A stretch of 56,050 nucleotides of DNA, from NCBI GenBank assembly GCA_025354645.1, contig JANXML010000192.1:1-56050 (forward strand), in the 5' to 3' direction. Below are positions 1 to 7,922 of this stretch, one piece after another. The notes below the pieces were generated by a model, which ran no database searches, was not told the DNA's origin, and saw only the letters and a program-made list of their open reading frames with translations. How positions within the stretch are numbered: the stretch's first letter is position 1; every line of letters starts with the position of its first letter. The translations under genes and the position numbers were made by a program. Source of the stretch: Arcicella sp. GTDB lineage: Bacteria > Bacteroidota > Bacteroidia > Cytophagales > Spirosomataceae.

Positions 1-765
1 TGATTTGAGTTTATGGTTCGTCAAACGGTCAAGCATATCACCTACGTTTACGACTACATAATCAGGCAAAGAAGTTATTGGAATCCATTTTCCATCCGTT
101 CTTAAAACTTCCAAACCTTCGGCAGATGCTCCCATTAACAAGGTAATCAAATTAATATCTCCGTGTGCCGCTGCTCTAACAGCACCCTCTGGCAATTCTT
201 CTGGATTTGGAATTGGGAAGTAATGGATGGCTCTTAAAATCGAATTCCCATGCTTTACTTTATCTTCAAAATAATCTTCGGGGAGTTTCAAATACAAGGC
301 AATGGCTCGCAATAATTGTTTACCAGCACTTTCTAATGTACGATAAGTATGGAGCGTATCTCGCTCAAAATTAGGTATTTCACTCGGGAAAAGATTATCT
401 GGATATTCTTCCCAAATGGGGTCGCCATCGTTTAGAATGGGTTGTCCAACGTGGTAAAATTCCTTTAAATCTGCTGCTTTAAAACCTTTGGCGGTTTCTT
501 TTCCTTTACCAATATAACCTCGTTGCCCTGAAATTCCTTCAATGGCATATTTTTGTTTTACTTCATCCGAAGAAAGAAAAAATTTCTGTACGGTGTCGTA
601 TAAATCAGTGGTTTTATCGTTGGTTAAACCATGATTTTTAATGGCTACGAAGCCAATATTATTAAAAGCTGATCCTAAATCTTGTACAAATTTAGCCTTA
701 CGAGTAGCATCGCCAGCCATAAAATCTGCTAAATCAAGCGATGGAATGGTATCGAGAAGTGTCAT
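1..765 (-). CDS. Isopenicillin N synthase-like 2-oxoglutarate/Fe(II) dioxygenase (3' end outside window)
   Basis: The reading frame starts with ATG at 765 and stays open for 255 codons to the window edge, so the C-terminus is missing. The N-terminal part (IPSLDLADF, then GFVAIKNHG) is the typical DIOX_N region. Near residue 200 there is an AHGDINLITLL stretch, the His-x-Asp half of the iron-binding facial triad; it is followed by VVNVGDML and LTNHKLKS, which in this family leads into the second iron-binding His and the R-x-S that binds 2-oxoglutarate, both expected just past the edge. Such enzymes oxidise small molecules in the cytoplasm using 2-oxoglutarate and O2; the substrate cannot be read from sequence. 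A word-repeat hairpin begins about 4 bases upstream of the start codon, so the mRNA leader would be highly structured. Confidence 0.85.
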   Translation of the reverse strand, partial: MTLLDTIPSLDLADFMAGDATRKAKFVQDLGSAFNNIGFVAIKNHGLTNDKTTDLYDTVQKFFLSSDEVKQKYAIEGISGQRGYIGKGKETAKGFKAADLKEFYHVGQPILNDGDPIWEEYPDNLFPSEIPNFERDTLHTYRTLESAGKQLLRAIALYLKLPEDYFEDKVKHGNSILRAIHYFPIPNPEELPEGAVRAAAHGDINLITLLMGASAEGLEVLRTDGKWIPITSLPDYVVVNVGDMLDRLTNHKLKS

Positions 766-769
766 TTTT

Positions 770-860
770 TTTAGGTATGAGGTATGAGGTCATAGGTATG
801 AGGTGTGAAGTATTCATTGTTTAATACCTCATAATTCATACCTACTACCTCATACCTAAG
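770..860. repeat. Word-repeat hairpin, TAGGTATGAGGT type (copy 1)
   Basis: The left arm repeats TAGGTATGAGGT-like words and the right arm repeats their complement (ACCTCATACCTA), with a short loop around 813-820. It fills the entire gap between the dismutase stop (863) and the oxygenase start (765), both on the minus strand. The same words recur at 2815-2948 and 26475-26590 with different word counts, so these are not simple copies of each other. Confidence 0.85.
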
Positions 861-862
861 AT

Positions 863-1612
863 TTATTTCAAAGCATTTTCATAATTTTTACTAACTGCAT
901 CCCAGTTAACAACATTCCAGAAAGCGGCAATATAATCGGGGCGTTTGTTTTGATATTTTAGGTAATATGCGTGTTCCCAAACGTCTAAACCTAAAATTGG
1001 AGTGCCTTTTTTTTCAGCAACATCCATCAAAGGATTATCTTGATTTGGCGTTGAAGAAACCACTAATTTTTTATCTTGAACAATTAACCAAGCCCAACCA
1101 GAGCCAAAACGTGTTGTTCCTGCCTTAGCGAATTCTTCTTTAAATTTATCAAATGAACCAAAAGTTTTTGTAATGTCATCAGCCAATGTTCCTTTTGGTG
1201 TTCCTCCTCCTTTGGGAGACATCACATTCCAGAAAAAGGTATGATTCCAGTGTCCACCCGCATTATTACGCACTACTGGCGATTGTTTTCCCGCTTCTTT
1301 TAATAAATCGAACAGAGATGATTTCTCTAAGGCAGTACCAACCAATGCTTTGTTCAAATTATCAATATAAGCTTTGTGATGACGACCATGATGAATTTCC
1401 ATCGTCATTTTATCAATGTTTGGCTCTAAACTTTCAGGGGGGTAGGGCAAAGCGGGCAATGAAAATGGGGCATTTTCAAGCATAGTTTGCTCCAAAGTCA
1501 TTTTTGGCAACTTGTTATTATAGCTTCTTTTAAAAGAAAAACTAAATGAATTGAACCCGTACATCGCAAATGCGGATGCAAAAGAGGTTTGGAGAAAGTT
1601 TTTACGATTCAT
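863..1612 (-). CDS. Superoxide dismutase (Mn/Fe family), with N-terminal export-like sequence
   Basis: Converts superoxide to hydrogen peroxide and oxygen. The full family signature is present: [11 protein letters not shown] and [10 protein letters not shown] carry the two metal-binding His, and [18 protein letters not shown] carries the Asp and third His. TPNQDNPL contains the Gln position usually seen in manganese-type or cambialistic enzymes, so Mn is favoured over Fe by inference. The start is placed at 1612 ([19 protein letters not shown]) rather than 27 bases upstream because a hydrophobic, signal-like segment follows directly. The mature enzyme of about 200 residues is preceded by roughly 50 extra residues, so it may act in the periplasm, which is unusual but not rare in Bacteroidota. 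It is transcribed towards the oxygenase. Confidence 0.92.
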   Translation of the reverse strand: MNRKNFLQTSFASAFAMYGFNSFSFSFKRSYNNKLPKMTLEQTMLENAPFSLPALPYPPESLEPNIDKMTMEIHHGRHHKAYIDNLNKALVGTALEKSSLFDLLKEAGKQSPVVRNNAGGHWNHTFFWNVMSPKGGGTPKGTLADDITKTFGSFDKFKEEFAKAGTTRFGSGWAWLIVQDKKLVVSSTPNQDNPLMDVAEKKGTPILGLDVWEHAYYLKYQNKRPDYIAAFWNVVNWDAVSKNYENALK

Positions 1613-1674
1613 GGATTTAATCAGAGCATTTCGTTTCAACGTATTGCTCGTTTAGTTTAGGAATAATATTAGAT

Positions 1675-2037
1675 TTATTTAATCGGTTTTAATTTATTTA
1701 TATCACTGTTTATAATTTTCATCGTGTGATTTATATTTTCGTCTGGATGCACGATGGTCATTCTCATAATTTCCACCAAATTTGGTTTAACGATAATCAT
1801 ATTGTCAATGTTTTCAGTCTCAGATTTTACGTATTTATCTCCCTGAATCCCTATTTTTGATAATTCAGAAGTAAATTGAATACCTTTTTCAATTTTCTGG
1901 ATACTATTTTTTTCTTGATAGTTTTTCAAAAAATCCAACATGATGGGCGAAGTAAGTTCGTTGGGTTTTACTTCACTCTGAGCATAACCACAGAAAAATA
2001 TTCCAATAAAAATAACGGTAAAAATGGTCTTTTTCAT
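1675..2037 (-). CDS. Small exported protein of unknown function
   Basis: The 120-residue product begins MKKTIFTVIFIGIFFCGYAQ, a clear Sec signal peptide with likely cleavage after YAQ. The start at 2037 is chosen because the longer reading frame upstream runs through an intergenic hairpin and has no coding character. The mature part of about 100 residues is polar and rich in Ile, Asn and Lys, with no motif I recognise. It lies between recR and the dismutase on the same strand, but hairpins separate it from recR. Function unknown. Confidence 0.65.
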   Translation of the reverse strand: MKKTIFTVIFIGIFFCGYAQSEVKPNELTSPIMLDFLKNYQEKNSIQKIEKGIQFTSELSKIGIQGDKYVKSETENIDNMIIVKPNLVEIMRMTIVHPDENINHTMKIINSDINKLKPIK

Positions 2038-2057
2038 AAAATCGTTGGTTTTAAGTT

Positions 2058-2190
2058 GGAACGCAGATGACGCAGATGCCTTCGACAACGCAGATTTACG
2101 CAAATAAAAAAAAATACATCTCTTTACACTATAAACTAATATTTTCAAAATAAAATCTGCGTTACGAAGTATTTGCGTCATCTGCGTTCC
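2058..2190. repeat. Long word-repeat hairpin, CGCAGATGACGCAGAT type
   Basis: The left arm starts at 2058 with GGAACGCAGATGACGCAGAT and the right arm ends at 2190 with ATCTGCGTTCC. The arms match over about 45 bases with only a few differences and one or two small gaps, around an AT-rich loop of about 45 bases. Within each arm the word CGCAGAT recurs. It fills the gap between the recR stop (2197) and the start of the small exported protein (2037). Confidence 0.85.
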
Positions 2191-2196
2191 ATAGTT

Positions 2197-2814
2197 TTAC
2201 TCATAAACAATTCGACTAACAATACTTCTTCCCAACGTTATTTCGTCCGCATATTCTAAATCTCCACCTATCGGAATGCCTCGGGCAATTGTGGTGATTT
2301 TTACGCTCAAAGGTTTTAATCTTTTTGTCAGATAAAATGCCGTCGTGTCACCTTCCATGGTTGGACTTAATCCTAAAATCACCTCTTTCACTTCCGATTC
2401 CGTCCCAATGCTATCCGAAATGCGTTTCAGTAAAGAATCAATCTTTAAATCGTTGGGACCAATGCCTTCCAAAGGTGAAATAATCCCCCCCAAAACGTGA
2501 TACATTCCCCTGTATTGTGAAGTGTTTTCAATTGCCAACACATCACGGGTATCTTCCACTACACAAATAATGGATTCATCTCGTTTTGGATTGGAACAAA
2601 TCAAACACAATTCATCATCCGAAATATTGTGGCATTGACGGCAATAACGAGTTTTTGTCCGCATTGCAATCATTGCTTCCGATAATTGAATGGTTTGGCG
2701 TTCATCCCGTTTTAGTAAATGCAAAGCCATTCTCAAAGCCGTTTTCTTTCCAATTCCAGGTAGTTTTGAAATCTCCTCAACGGCATTTTCTATGAGTTTA
2801 GATGGATAGTTCAA
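2197..2814 (-). CDS. recR: Recombination mediator RecR
   Basis: 205 residues, normal family length. Helix-hairpin-helix near the N-terminus (KLPGIGKKTALRMA, residues 17-30), a C4 zinc finger with Cys58, 61, 70 and 73, then a Toprim domain beginning ICVVEDTRD. With RecO and RecF it loads RecA on gapped DNA in the cytoplasm. The start is a TTG at 2812-2814: MNYPSKLIE matches the usual RecR N-terminus, there is no in-frame ATG between it and the upstream stop, and the adjoining sequence is already the TAGGTATGAG word repeat. The repeat therefore reaches the initiation region, and the native start may have been altered by it. Confidence 0.95.
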   Translation of the reverse strand: MNYPSKLIENAVEEISKLPGIGKKTALRMALHLLKRDERQTIQLSEAMIAMRTKTRYCRQCHNISDDELCLICSNPKRDESIICVVEDTRDVLAIENTSQYRGMYHVLGGIISPLEGIGPNDLKIDSLLKRISDSIGTESEVKEVILGLSPTMEGDTTAFYLTKRLKPLSVKITTIARGIPIGGDLEYADEITLGRSIVSRIVYE

Positions 2815-2948
2815 TTTAGGTATGAGTTATGAGGTATGAGGTTGTAGGTATAAGTTATGAAGTCGTAGGTATGAGATGATGTTAAATTGCAATTTAATTA
2901 CCTCATAATTCATACCTACTACCTATTACCTACTACCTCATACCTAAA
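2815..2948. repeat. Word-repeat hairpin, TAGGTATGAGGT type (copy 2)
   Basis: The left arm (2815-2875) contains variants such as TAGGTATGAGTTATGAGG and TAGGTATAAGTTATGAAG. The right arm (2900-2948) contains the complements ACCTCATAATTCATACC and CCTACTACCTCATACC. It occupies the whole gap between clpS and recR and touches the TTG start of recR. Confidence 0.85.
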
Positions 2949-2949
2949 A

Positions 2950-3231
2950 TTAAATCACTCTTGCATCAATTCCACGACGACAAATATCATTTCTCATCGG
3001 TACGAGTTCTTCAAAAGTTCCTTTTTTAACGGAACATTTTCCTTTATAATGAATCAAAAGTGTACATTGTTCTGCTTGTTCTGGCGTGTGTCCGCATACT
3101 TCCATGAGTGAATTTATCACAAAATCAAAAGTATTTATCTCATCGTTATACACCATAAGGTCATTTTGATCAACGTCAATTACTTGGTCTAATACCTCTA
3201 CATCTTCTTCGTATTGTTCAAAAGGTCGCAT
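2950..3231 (-). CDS. clpS: ATP-dependent Clp protease adaptor ClpS
   Basis: 93 residues, typical length. The ClpS core is visible: MVYNDEINTFDFVINSL, then VCGHTPEQAEQCTLLIHYKGKC with the conserved His and the Ala/Cys-rich helix, and a C-terminal strand with Arg. ClpS binds the N-domain of ClpA/ClpC chaperones and delivers N-degron substrates to ClpP in the cytoplasm. The start at 3231 (MRPFEQYEEDVE) gives the usual acidic unstructured N-terminus. It is upstream of recR on the same strand, separated by a hairpin repeat. Confidence 0.93.
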   Translation of the reverse strand: MRPFEQYEEDVEVLDQVIDVDQNDLMVYNDEINTFDFVINSLMEVCGHTPEQAEQCTLLIHYKGKCSVKKGTFEELVPMRNDICRRGIDARVI

Positions 3232-3354
3232 CTATTTGTGTTATCTATGTTAGGTTTCTCAAATTTTCAGTAAGATAATACTGATATTTCAGAGATTGTG
3301 AAAAATATAAGTCTTTTATGATAGCAAATTTAACAAATTTTCTCAATTTTGGTA

Positions 3355-3515
3355 ATCTGTTATTGGTTATTCGTTACTGGTTATTTTTATTGGTTATTAG
3401 TACATTGATTATTAGTTTATTGGTTTTCAGTTTAAATCTGTCTGATTTACCAAAGATTATTCATCAATACTCGAATACTAATAACAATTCACCCGTGACT
3501 AATAACTAATCCTCA
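3355..3515. repeat. Word-repeat hairpin, GGTTATTAGT type
   Basis: From 3359 the words GTTATTGGTTATT, CGTTACTGGTTATT and GGTTATTAGT alternate; from 3476 the complement appears as ACTAATAAC, ACTAATAACTAATC and AATAACTAATC. An apparent 63-codon reading frame through it encodes only low-complexity sequence and is not called. The repeat ends about 20 bases before the symporter start. Confidence 0.7.
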
Positions 3516-3534
3516 AATAACTAATCCCCAAATT

Positions 3535-4980
3535 ATGACCACAACCTTAGCTTTCGGAATTTTAACCGTTTATTTTTTTATGTTAATCATCGTCGCTCAT
3601 TACACTTCTAAGGGTGCCGACACGAACACTTTTTTTACTGCCAATAAGCAATCACCCTGGTGGTTAGTTGCCATTGGTATGATTGGAACGTCGATTTCAG
3701 GCGTTACGTTCATTTCAGTTCCTGGGGCGGTTGGTGTGGATAAATTGTCTTATTACCAAATTATTTTGGGCAATTTAGTGGGTTATATCGTCATTGCTAC
3801 GGTGCTTTTGCCTTTATATTATCGCCTAAATTTGATTTCCATTTATACCTATTTAGAAAAACGCTTAGGTAAATGGTCCTACAAAACAGGTTCTGCATTT
3901 TTCCTCCTTGCTCGTACATTAGGTTCAGCCGCACGACTATTTTTAGCTGTCCAAGTGCTTCAATTAGCCATATTTGATTCATGGGGAATTCCTTTTTGGG
4001 TTTCTTCGTTAGTAACCATTTCATTGATTTGGGTTTATACGTATCGTGGAGGCGTGAAAACTATTATCGTAACCGATACACTTCAAACCTTCTTCTTATT
4101 GACTGCATTGGTTTTAACTATCGTGTTGATTGCCAATAAGTTAGACTTAGGACTTAGTGGATTAATCTCAACCATTCAAGAAAGTAAATATTCTCAAATG
4201 TTCTTTTTTGACGATTTTTCCTATAAACATCATTTCGGAAAAGACTTTATGGCGGGTATTTTTATTGCCATCGTGATGACGGGTTTAGACCAAGATTTAA
4301 TGCAAAAAAATCTTACCTGCAAAAACATCGGCGAAGCCCAAAAGAATATGTTTTGGTTTTGTTGTACGTTCGCCGTAACAACCTTGATGTTCGTCTGCTT
4401 GGGAGCATTGTTATACATATATGCCGATAAAATTGGCTTTGAAATTCCCGCAAGAACTGATTTACTTTACCCAAAATTAGCTCTGAGTGGCGAGTTTGGC
4501 ACATTGGCAGCCGTTACGTTTTTATTAGGTATCACCGCCGCCACGTATGCCAGTTCTGATTCCGCCCTAACTGCCTTAACAACAGCCTTTTGCATTGATT
4601 TTATGCACATCGAAAAATACGAAGAATCAAAAAGAGGACAAATTAAACATTACACCCACATTGGTTTTTCAGCTCTATTTTTCGTAATAATTCTGATATT
4701 TCATGCCGTTAGCAGTTCTTCAATTATTTCAACGGTATTTAACATTGCGGGTTATACCTACGGACCACTTTTAGGACTTTTTGCTTTTGGATTATTCACA
4801 AAAATGCCCATAAAAGACAAATTTGTACCTTTTGTGTGTATCATCGCTCCAATTTTGACCTATATTATTGACATCAATTCAAAAGAGTGGTTGAATGGTT
4901 ATCAGTTTGGTTTTGAAAAATTATTAGTAAACGGAGCTATTACGTTTTTAGGTTTGGTTTTGTTGGGAAAGAAGGCTTAA
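3535..4980 (+). CDS. Sodium:solute symporter (SSS family)
   Basis: 481 residues with about 13 hydrophobic membrane segments spread over the whole length. The SSS signature regions are present: WWLVAIGMIGTSISGVTFISVPG near residues 41-63, an aromatic/Arg segment RTLGSAARLFLAVQ near 126-139, GLDQDLMQKNLTCKN near 251, and an ATYASSDSALTALT segment near 338 that corresponds to the Na+-binding region of TM8. It imports a small organic solute with sodium; the substrate (sugar, proline, sialic acid or other) cannot be told from sequence. It converges on the Rpn-like gene with a shared terminator between them. Confidence 0.9.
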   Translation: MTTTLAFGILTVYFFMLIIVAHYTSKGADTNTFFTANKQSPWWLVAIGMIGTSISGVTFISVPGAVGVDKLSYYQIILGNLVGYIVIATVLLPLYYRLNLISIYTYLEKRLGKWSYKTGSAFFLLARTLGSAARLFLAVQVLQLAIFDSWGIPFWVSSLVTISLIWVYTYRGGVKTIIVTDTLQTFFLLTALVLTIVLIANKLDLGLSGLISTIQESKYSQMFFFDDFSYKHHFGKDFMAGIFIAIVMTGLDQDLMQKNLTCKNIGEAQKNMFWFCCTFAVTTLMFVCLGALLYIYADKIGFEIPARTDLLYPKLALSGEFGTLAAVTFLLGITAATYASSDSALTALTTAFCIDFMHIEKYEESKRGQIKHYTHIGFSALFFVIILIFHAVSSSSIISTVFNIAGYTYGPLLGLFAFGLFTKMPIKDKFVPFVCIIAPILTYIIDINSKEWLNGYQFGFEKLLVNGAITFLGLVLLGKKA

Positions 4981-5020
4981 AAACTAAAAAGGGGACAAAT
5001 TACTGTCCCCTTTTTAGTTT
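4981..5020. terminator. Bidirectional intrinsic terminator
   Basis: A perfect 17-bp stem pairs 4981-4997 (ending AAAAAGGGGACA) with 5004-5020 (starting TGTCCCCTTTTT) around a 6-base loop. A/T tracts at both ends make it work on both strands, serving the symporter on plus and the convergent gene on minus. Its right side overlaps the last codons (KRGQ) and stop of the minus-strand gene. Confidence 0.9.
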
Positions 5021-5830
5021 TTCAATTTCTTCTCTCAGCTTTTCAATTTCACTATTTTTTTCAACCAATTGGTCATTTAGCTCATTCATTTCTCTTCCGT
5101 AAGTTCGCTCTATCTCGTCTTCAATATTTAATCCTATCATCAACTCTTTATCTGCCACCGCCCGATTTAATCTATCAACAATTTTTTTAGCAAGCGGATT
5201 TAGATTTTCACTTACATAATTCAGCTCATGGCGGTCATTAGTGACTAAGTTTTGATTAAAAACCGAAAGCATATTTTCTAAATCTGTCTGATGCACATTG
5301 GGTAGTCTTGGAATTTGGATTGTATAACTTTCGTGATTTAACAAATCAATAAATGGCTCTCTTGGCTTTGTTTCAAGCATTTTTTGTTTAGATACATCAT
5401 AAAAGTTATTACTCACTTTTAATATTGGCGTTTCTATATTCTCTAATTTAAAACCTAAAAAATAAATAGTTACAATTTCTAAGGGTTGAAGAACTTGCTC
5501 ATTTCCAACCATAATACTATCCTCGTTTTGATAATTATCAGCTAAGTATCGCCTAAATCTCATAATGTCAGCACTCCTTTTGGTTTTCTGTAATTCAATT
5601 AATATTTTCTTTTGCTCACCATTTTTCATCTCCACAATTGCCTTAAAATCAGGACGATACACTGTCAATGGAAAACTGTTAGCCGTCGTTTTGTATATCG
5701 TTTCTTGCGGTTGAACGGAAAGATGGATAATATTTTCATTAATTATCGCAGACAACAGTCCCTTAGAAATTTCGATGTCCTCTAATAAATATTTAAAAAC
5801 TGTATCGTATATTGGATTGGCAATAATCAT
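5000..5830 (-). CDS. Rpn-family PD-(D/E)XK nuclease / putative transposase
   Basis: 276 residues. The N-terminus (NPIYDTVFKYLLED) and the nuclease core YRPDFKAIVEMKNG...KKILIELQKTK followed by RFRRYLADNY match the Rpn/PDDEXK transposase-like family; the catalytic set is the Asp of RPDFKA and the Glu and Lys of ELQKTK. The C-terminal 50 residues are a charged heptad-like coiled coil (ELNDQLVEKNSEIEKLREEI region). Family members are linked to RecA-independent recombination and phage defence. There are no transposon ends or neighbouring mobile genes here, so this is a stand-alone gene. The last codons lie inside the shared terminator. Confidence 0.85.
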   Translation of the reverse strand: MIIANPIYDTVFKYLLEDIEISKGLLSAIINENIIHLSVQPQETIYKTTANSFPLTVYRPDFKAIVEMKNGEQKKILIELQKTKRSADIMRFRRYLADNYQNEDSIMVGNEQVLQPLEIVTIYFLGFKLENIETPILKVSNNFYDVSKQKMLETKPREPFIDLLNHESYTIQIPRLPNVHQTDLENMLSVFNQNLVTNDRHELNYVSENLNPLAKKIVDRLNRAVADKELMIGLNIEDEIERTYGREMNELNDQLVEKNSEIEKLREEIEKLKRGQ

Positions 5831-5940
5831 TTTATTCTTAATTTGTTGTGGTAAAGATAGTAATTTACTTTGCTGAATAAAATAAATACATTTTCTTGCA
5901 CGGTTTTTGTCTTAAAACGATTTATACTTCCTTATTTACA

Positions 5941-7428
5941 ATGAGCATTAAACCACTTCAAATATTATTGCGTACCGCTTTGCTTTGCACTTTCTTGCCT
6001 TTATCAAGTTGTAAGGAGAATACCCCTGTGACTAAACCTGAATTTCCAGCCTTAACTTTCGAGAATCCAGATGCCAATGGTGGTGCTTGGAAAACCATAA
6101 TTATTGCTTCTCCGAAAGATTATTCCATTGATGTTCCTGTTAGTGTGGATTCAGACGAATACCAAAAAGAACTTAATCAATCAAAGGCTGTAATTTCACA
6201 ACGTACTTATGCTCAGGACGTTGCCATTAATCATTGGGCTTCGGGAGGTGTTTTGCGTTGGAATCAGATTGCTCGTGAATTAGTCGCAAAATATAATCAT
6301 CCACCCAAAGAAGGCGAAAAACCAGACCCCACAAAACCCATGGCTTCTCCCCCATTTGCGGCTCGTGCGTATGCTCTTTTGAGCGTTGCACAGTATGATG
6401 CGTTGGTGGCAACTTGGTTTTATAAATACAAATTTCGCAGATTAAGTCCTTCACATAACGGCTTAAAAAGTTCATTACCAGAATCTAATTTGCCCTCATA
6501 TCCTTCCGAAGATGCAGTCGTTGCGGCAGTTTCTTACAAGATTTTGAGTAAATTGTTCCCTGCCGAAAATGATTATTTATACAACAAAGCCCTCGAACAT
6601 GGCAATACAAGATTATGGTCGGGAGCAAACTTAAAAAGTGACATCCTTGCGGGTGGACGTTTGGGTGAACAAGTTGCAGAGAAAGTGATTGCCTATGCAA
6701 AAGGTGATAATTTTGATAACGCCAAAGATCAAGATCAAAATTGGAAAGAAAAAGCTAAGAAAATAAAAAATTCTTGGGTAAGTCAAAATGCTAAAAAACA
6801 AGCTCCATTGCTTCCTTTGATGGGTATGGTGCAAACTTGGTTTGATAAAAATGAGGTTTTAGGAAATCCACAACCTCCCGCTCCGCCTTCCTTGAAAAGC
6901 ACTGAATTTAAGCAAGATATTGACTCCGTTAAAAAAATCGGCGATACTCGAACAGAGGAACAAAAACGTATTGCAGAGTTTTGGGCAGATGGCGTTGGCA
7001 CTTTCACACCGCCAGGGCATTGGAATAAAATTGCTGAGGAACTCATTAGAAATCAGCACTTTACGGAACTAAGAACTGCAAAAATATTACAGCAATTGAA
7101 TCGTGCAGAAGAAGATGCTGCCATTGCGTGTTGGGCAACGAAGTATAAGTATTTCTTCCCAAGACCTACGCAAGTTGATAAAAATATTAAAAACTCATTA
7201 GCCGTTCCAAATTTTCCATCTTATACGTCAGGACATTCAACATTTTCAGCGGCGGCAGCTTTGGTTTTAGGACACTATTTTCCCCAAGATTCAACTCGTT
7301 TGAAAAAAATGGCAAATGAAGCGGGTATGTCCAGAATCTACGGAGGTATTCATTATTTCTGCGATAATGAAGGGGGGAAAATGTGCGGGGAAAAGATTGG
7401 AAAATTGGCAGTGGATTGGGGAAAGTGA
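5941..7428 (+). CDS. Vanadium-dependent haloperoxidase / PAP2-family lipoprotein
   Basis: 495 residues from the ATG at 5941. This start gives a lipoprotein signal (MSIKPLQ..., lipobox LSSC near residue 24); the upstream Met at 5896 would bury it. All three PAP2/haloperoxidase active-site motifs are in the C-terminal 100 residues: KYKYFFPRP (K-x6-RP), PSYTSGHSTFSAA (PSGH) and SRIYGGIHYFCD (SR-x5-H-x3-D). The protein is twice the size of simple lipid phosphatases and its N-terminal half (EYQKELNQSKAVISQRTYAQDVAINHWASG) fits bacterial vanadium haloperoxidase-like proteins. It could be a halide-oxidising enzyme or a surface acid phosphatase; motifs alone do not separate these. Confidence 0.85.
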   Translation: MSIKPLQILLRTALLCTFLPLSSCKENTPVTKPEFPALTFENPDANGGAWKTIIIASPKDYSIDVPVSVDSDEYQKELNQSKAVISQRTYAQDVAINHWASGGVLRWNQIARELVAKYNHPPKEGEKPDPTKPMASPPFAARAYALLSVAQYDALVATWFYKYKFRRLSPSHNGLKSSLPESNLPSYPSEDAVVAAVSYKILSKLFPAENDYLYNKALEHGNTRLWSGANLKSDILAGGRLGEQVAEKVIAYAKGDNFDNAKDQDQNWKEKAKKIKNSWVSQNAKKQAPLLPLMGMVQTWFDKNEVLGNPQPPAPPSLKSTEFKQDIDSVKKIGDTRTEEQKRIAEFWADGVGTFTPPGHWNKIAEELIRNQHFTELRTAKILQQLNRAEEDAAIACWATKYKYFFPRPTQVDKNIKNSLAVPNFPSYTSGHSTFSAAAALVLGHYFPQDSTRLKKMANEAGMSRIYGGIHYFCDNEGGKMCGEKIGKLAVDWGK

Positions 7429-7463
7429 TTTTTGTATTTTATTCATATTTTCTTCAAAATAAA

Positions 7464-7500
7464 TTTGCAAAACTGCCAAATGGCATATACATTTACGCCA
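7464..7500 (+). promoter_or_regulatory. Promoter with overlapping candidate operator for the toxin-antitoxin pair
   Basis: TTTG at 7464-7467, a 20-base spacer and TACATTTA at 7488-7495 match the Bacteroidota -33/-7 consensus. Around the -7 box lie TGCCA (7474), TGGCATA (7481-7487) and TACGCCA (7494-7500); the last two form an inverted repeat (6 of 7 positions) with centres on the -7 element. This arrangement fits autorepression by the antitoxin-toxin complex, which is usual for this family but inferred here. Confidence 0.55.
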
Positions 7501-7520
7501 TAATGTAAAATTTGAAAATT

Positions 7521-7922
7521 ATGAAACAAGCACTTGTCGTAAATCGCCTTAAAAATCCCTTAGATTTAATTGAACTTTCTCGTAAAGGATTAAGCCGTGC
7601 GGCTGTTGATTTAGTATCTCAAAAACTAAGTCTTTCAGACCGTGACATGGCTCGAATTTTGAACATTTCAGAACGCACTTTTCATCGTTATTCGCCTGAT
7701 ACACAATTAGATACCTCCTCAACGGAAAGGCTTTTGAAGTTAATGTTATTGTATCAACACGGTGAAGAAGTATTCTCAACGTTAGAGGATTTCAAGCCGT
7801 GGATGAAACAATCTATGCGGATATTTGGCGATAAATCAGCCCTTGATTTGTTGGATACCATCACAGGTTTTGAATTGGTGGATAATGTTTTGAGTCGGAT
7901 TGAATTTGGAACGTATTCATGA
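7521..7922 (+). CDS. Xre/MbcA/ParS-type antitoxin of a RES toxin-antitoxin pair
   Basis: 133 residues from ATG 7521 (a TTG 9 bases upstream is less likely). The N-terminal part contains a helix-turn-helix-like segment LSLSDRDMARILNISERTFHRY, and the C-terminal half (STERLLKLMLLYQHGEEVFSTLEDFKPWMKQS...) is the toxin-binding MbcA/ParS domain, with a final GFELVDNVLSRIEFGTYS tail typical of the part that blocks the RES active site. It overlaps the toxin gene by 4 bases (ATGA), so translation is probably coupled. It neutralises the toxin and probably represses its own promoter. Confidence 0.92.
   Translation: MKQALVVNRLKNPLDLIELSRKGLSRAAVDLVSQKLSLSDRDMARILNISERTFHRYSPDTQLDTSSTERLLKLMLLYQHGEEVFSTLEDFKPWMKQSMRIFGDKSALDLLDTITGFELVDNVLSRIEFGTYS

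Noticed and set aside
3318-3509. 63-residue plus-strand protein
   Set aside because: Entirely made of the GGTTATTAGT word repeat; low-complexity hydrophobic translation.
5000-5830. Insertion sequence
   Set aside because: Rpn-type gene stands alone; no terminal inverted repeats or target duplications were seen around it.
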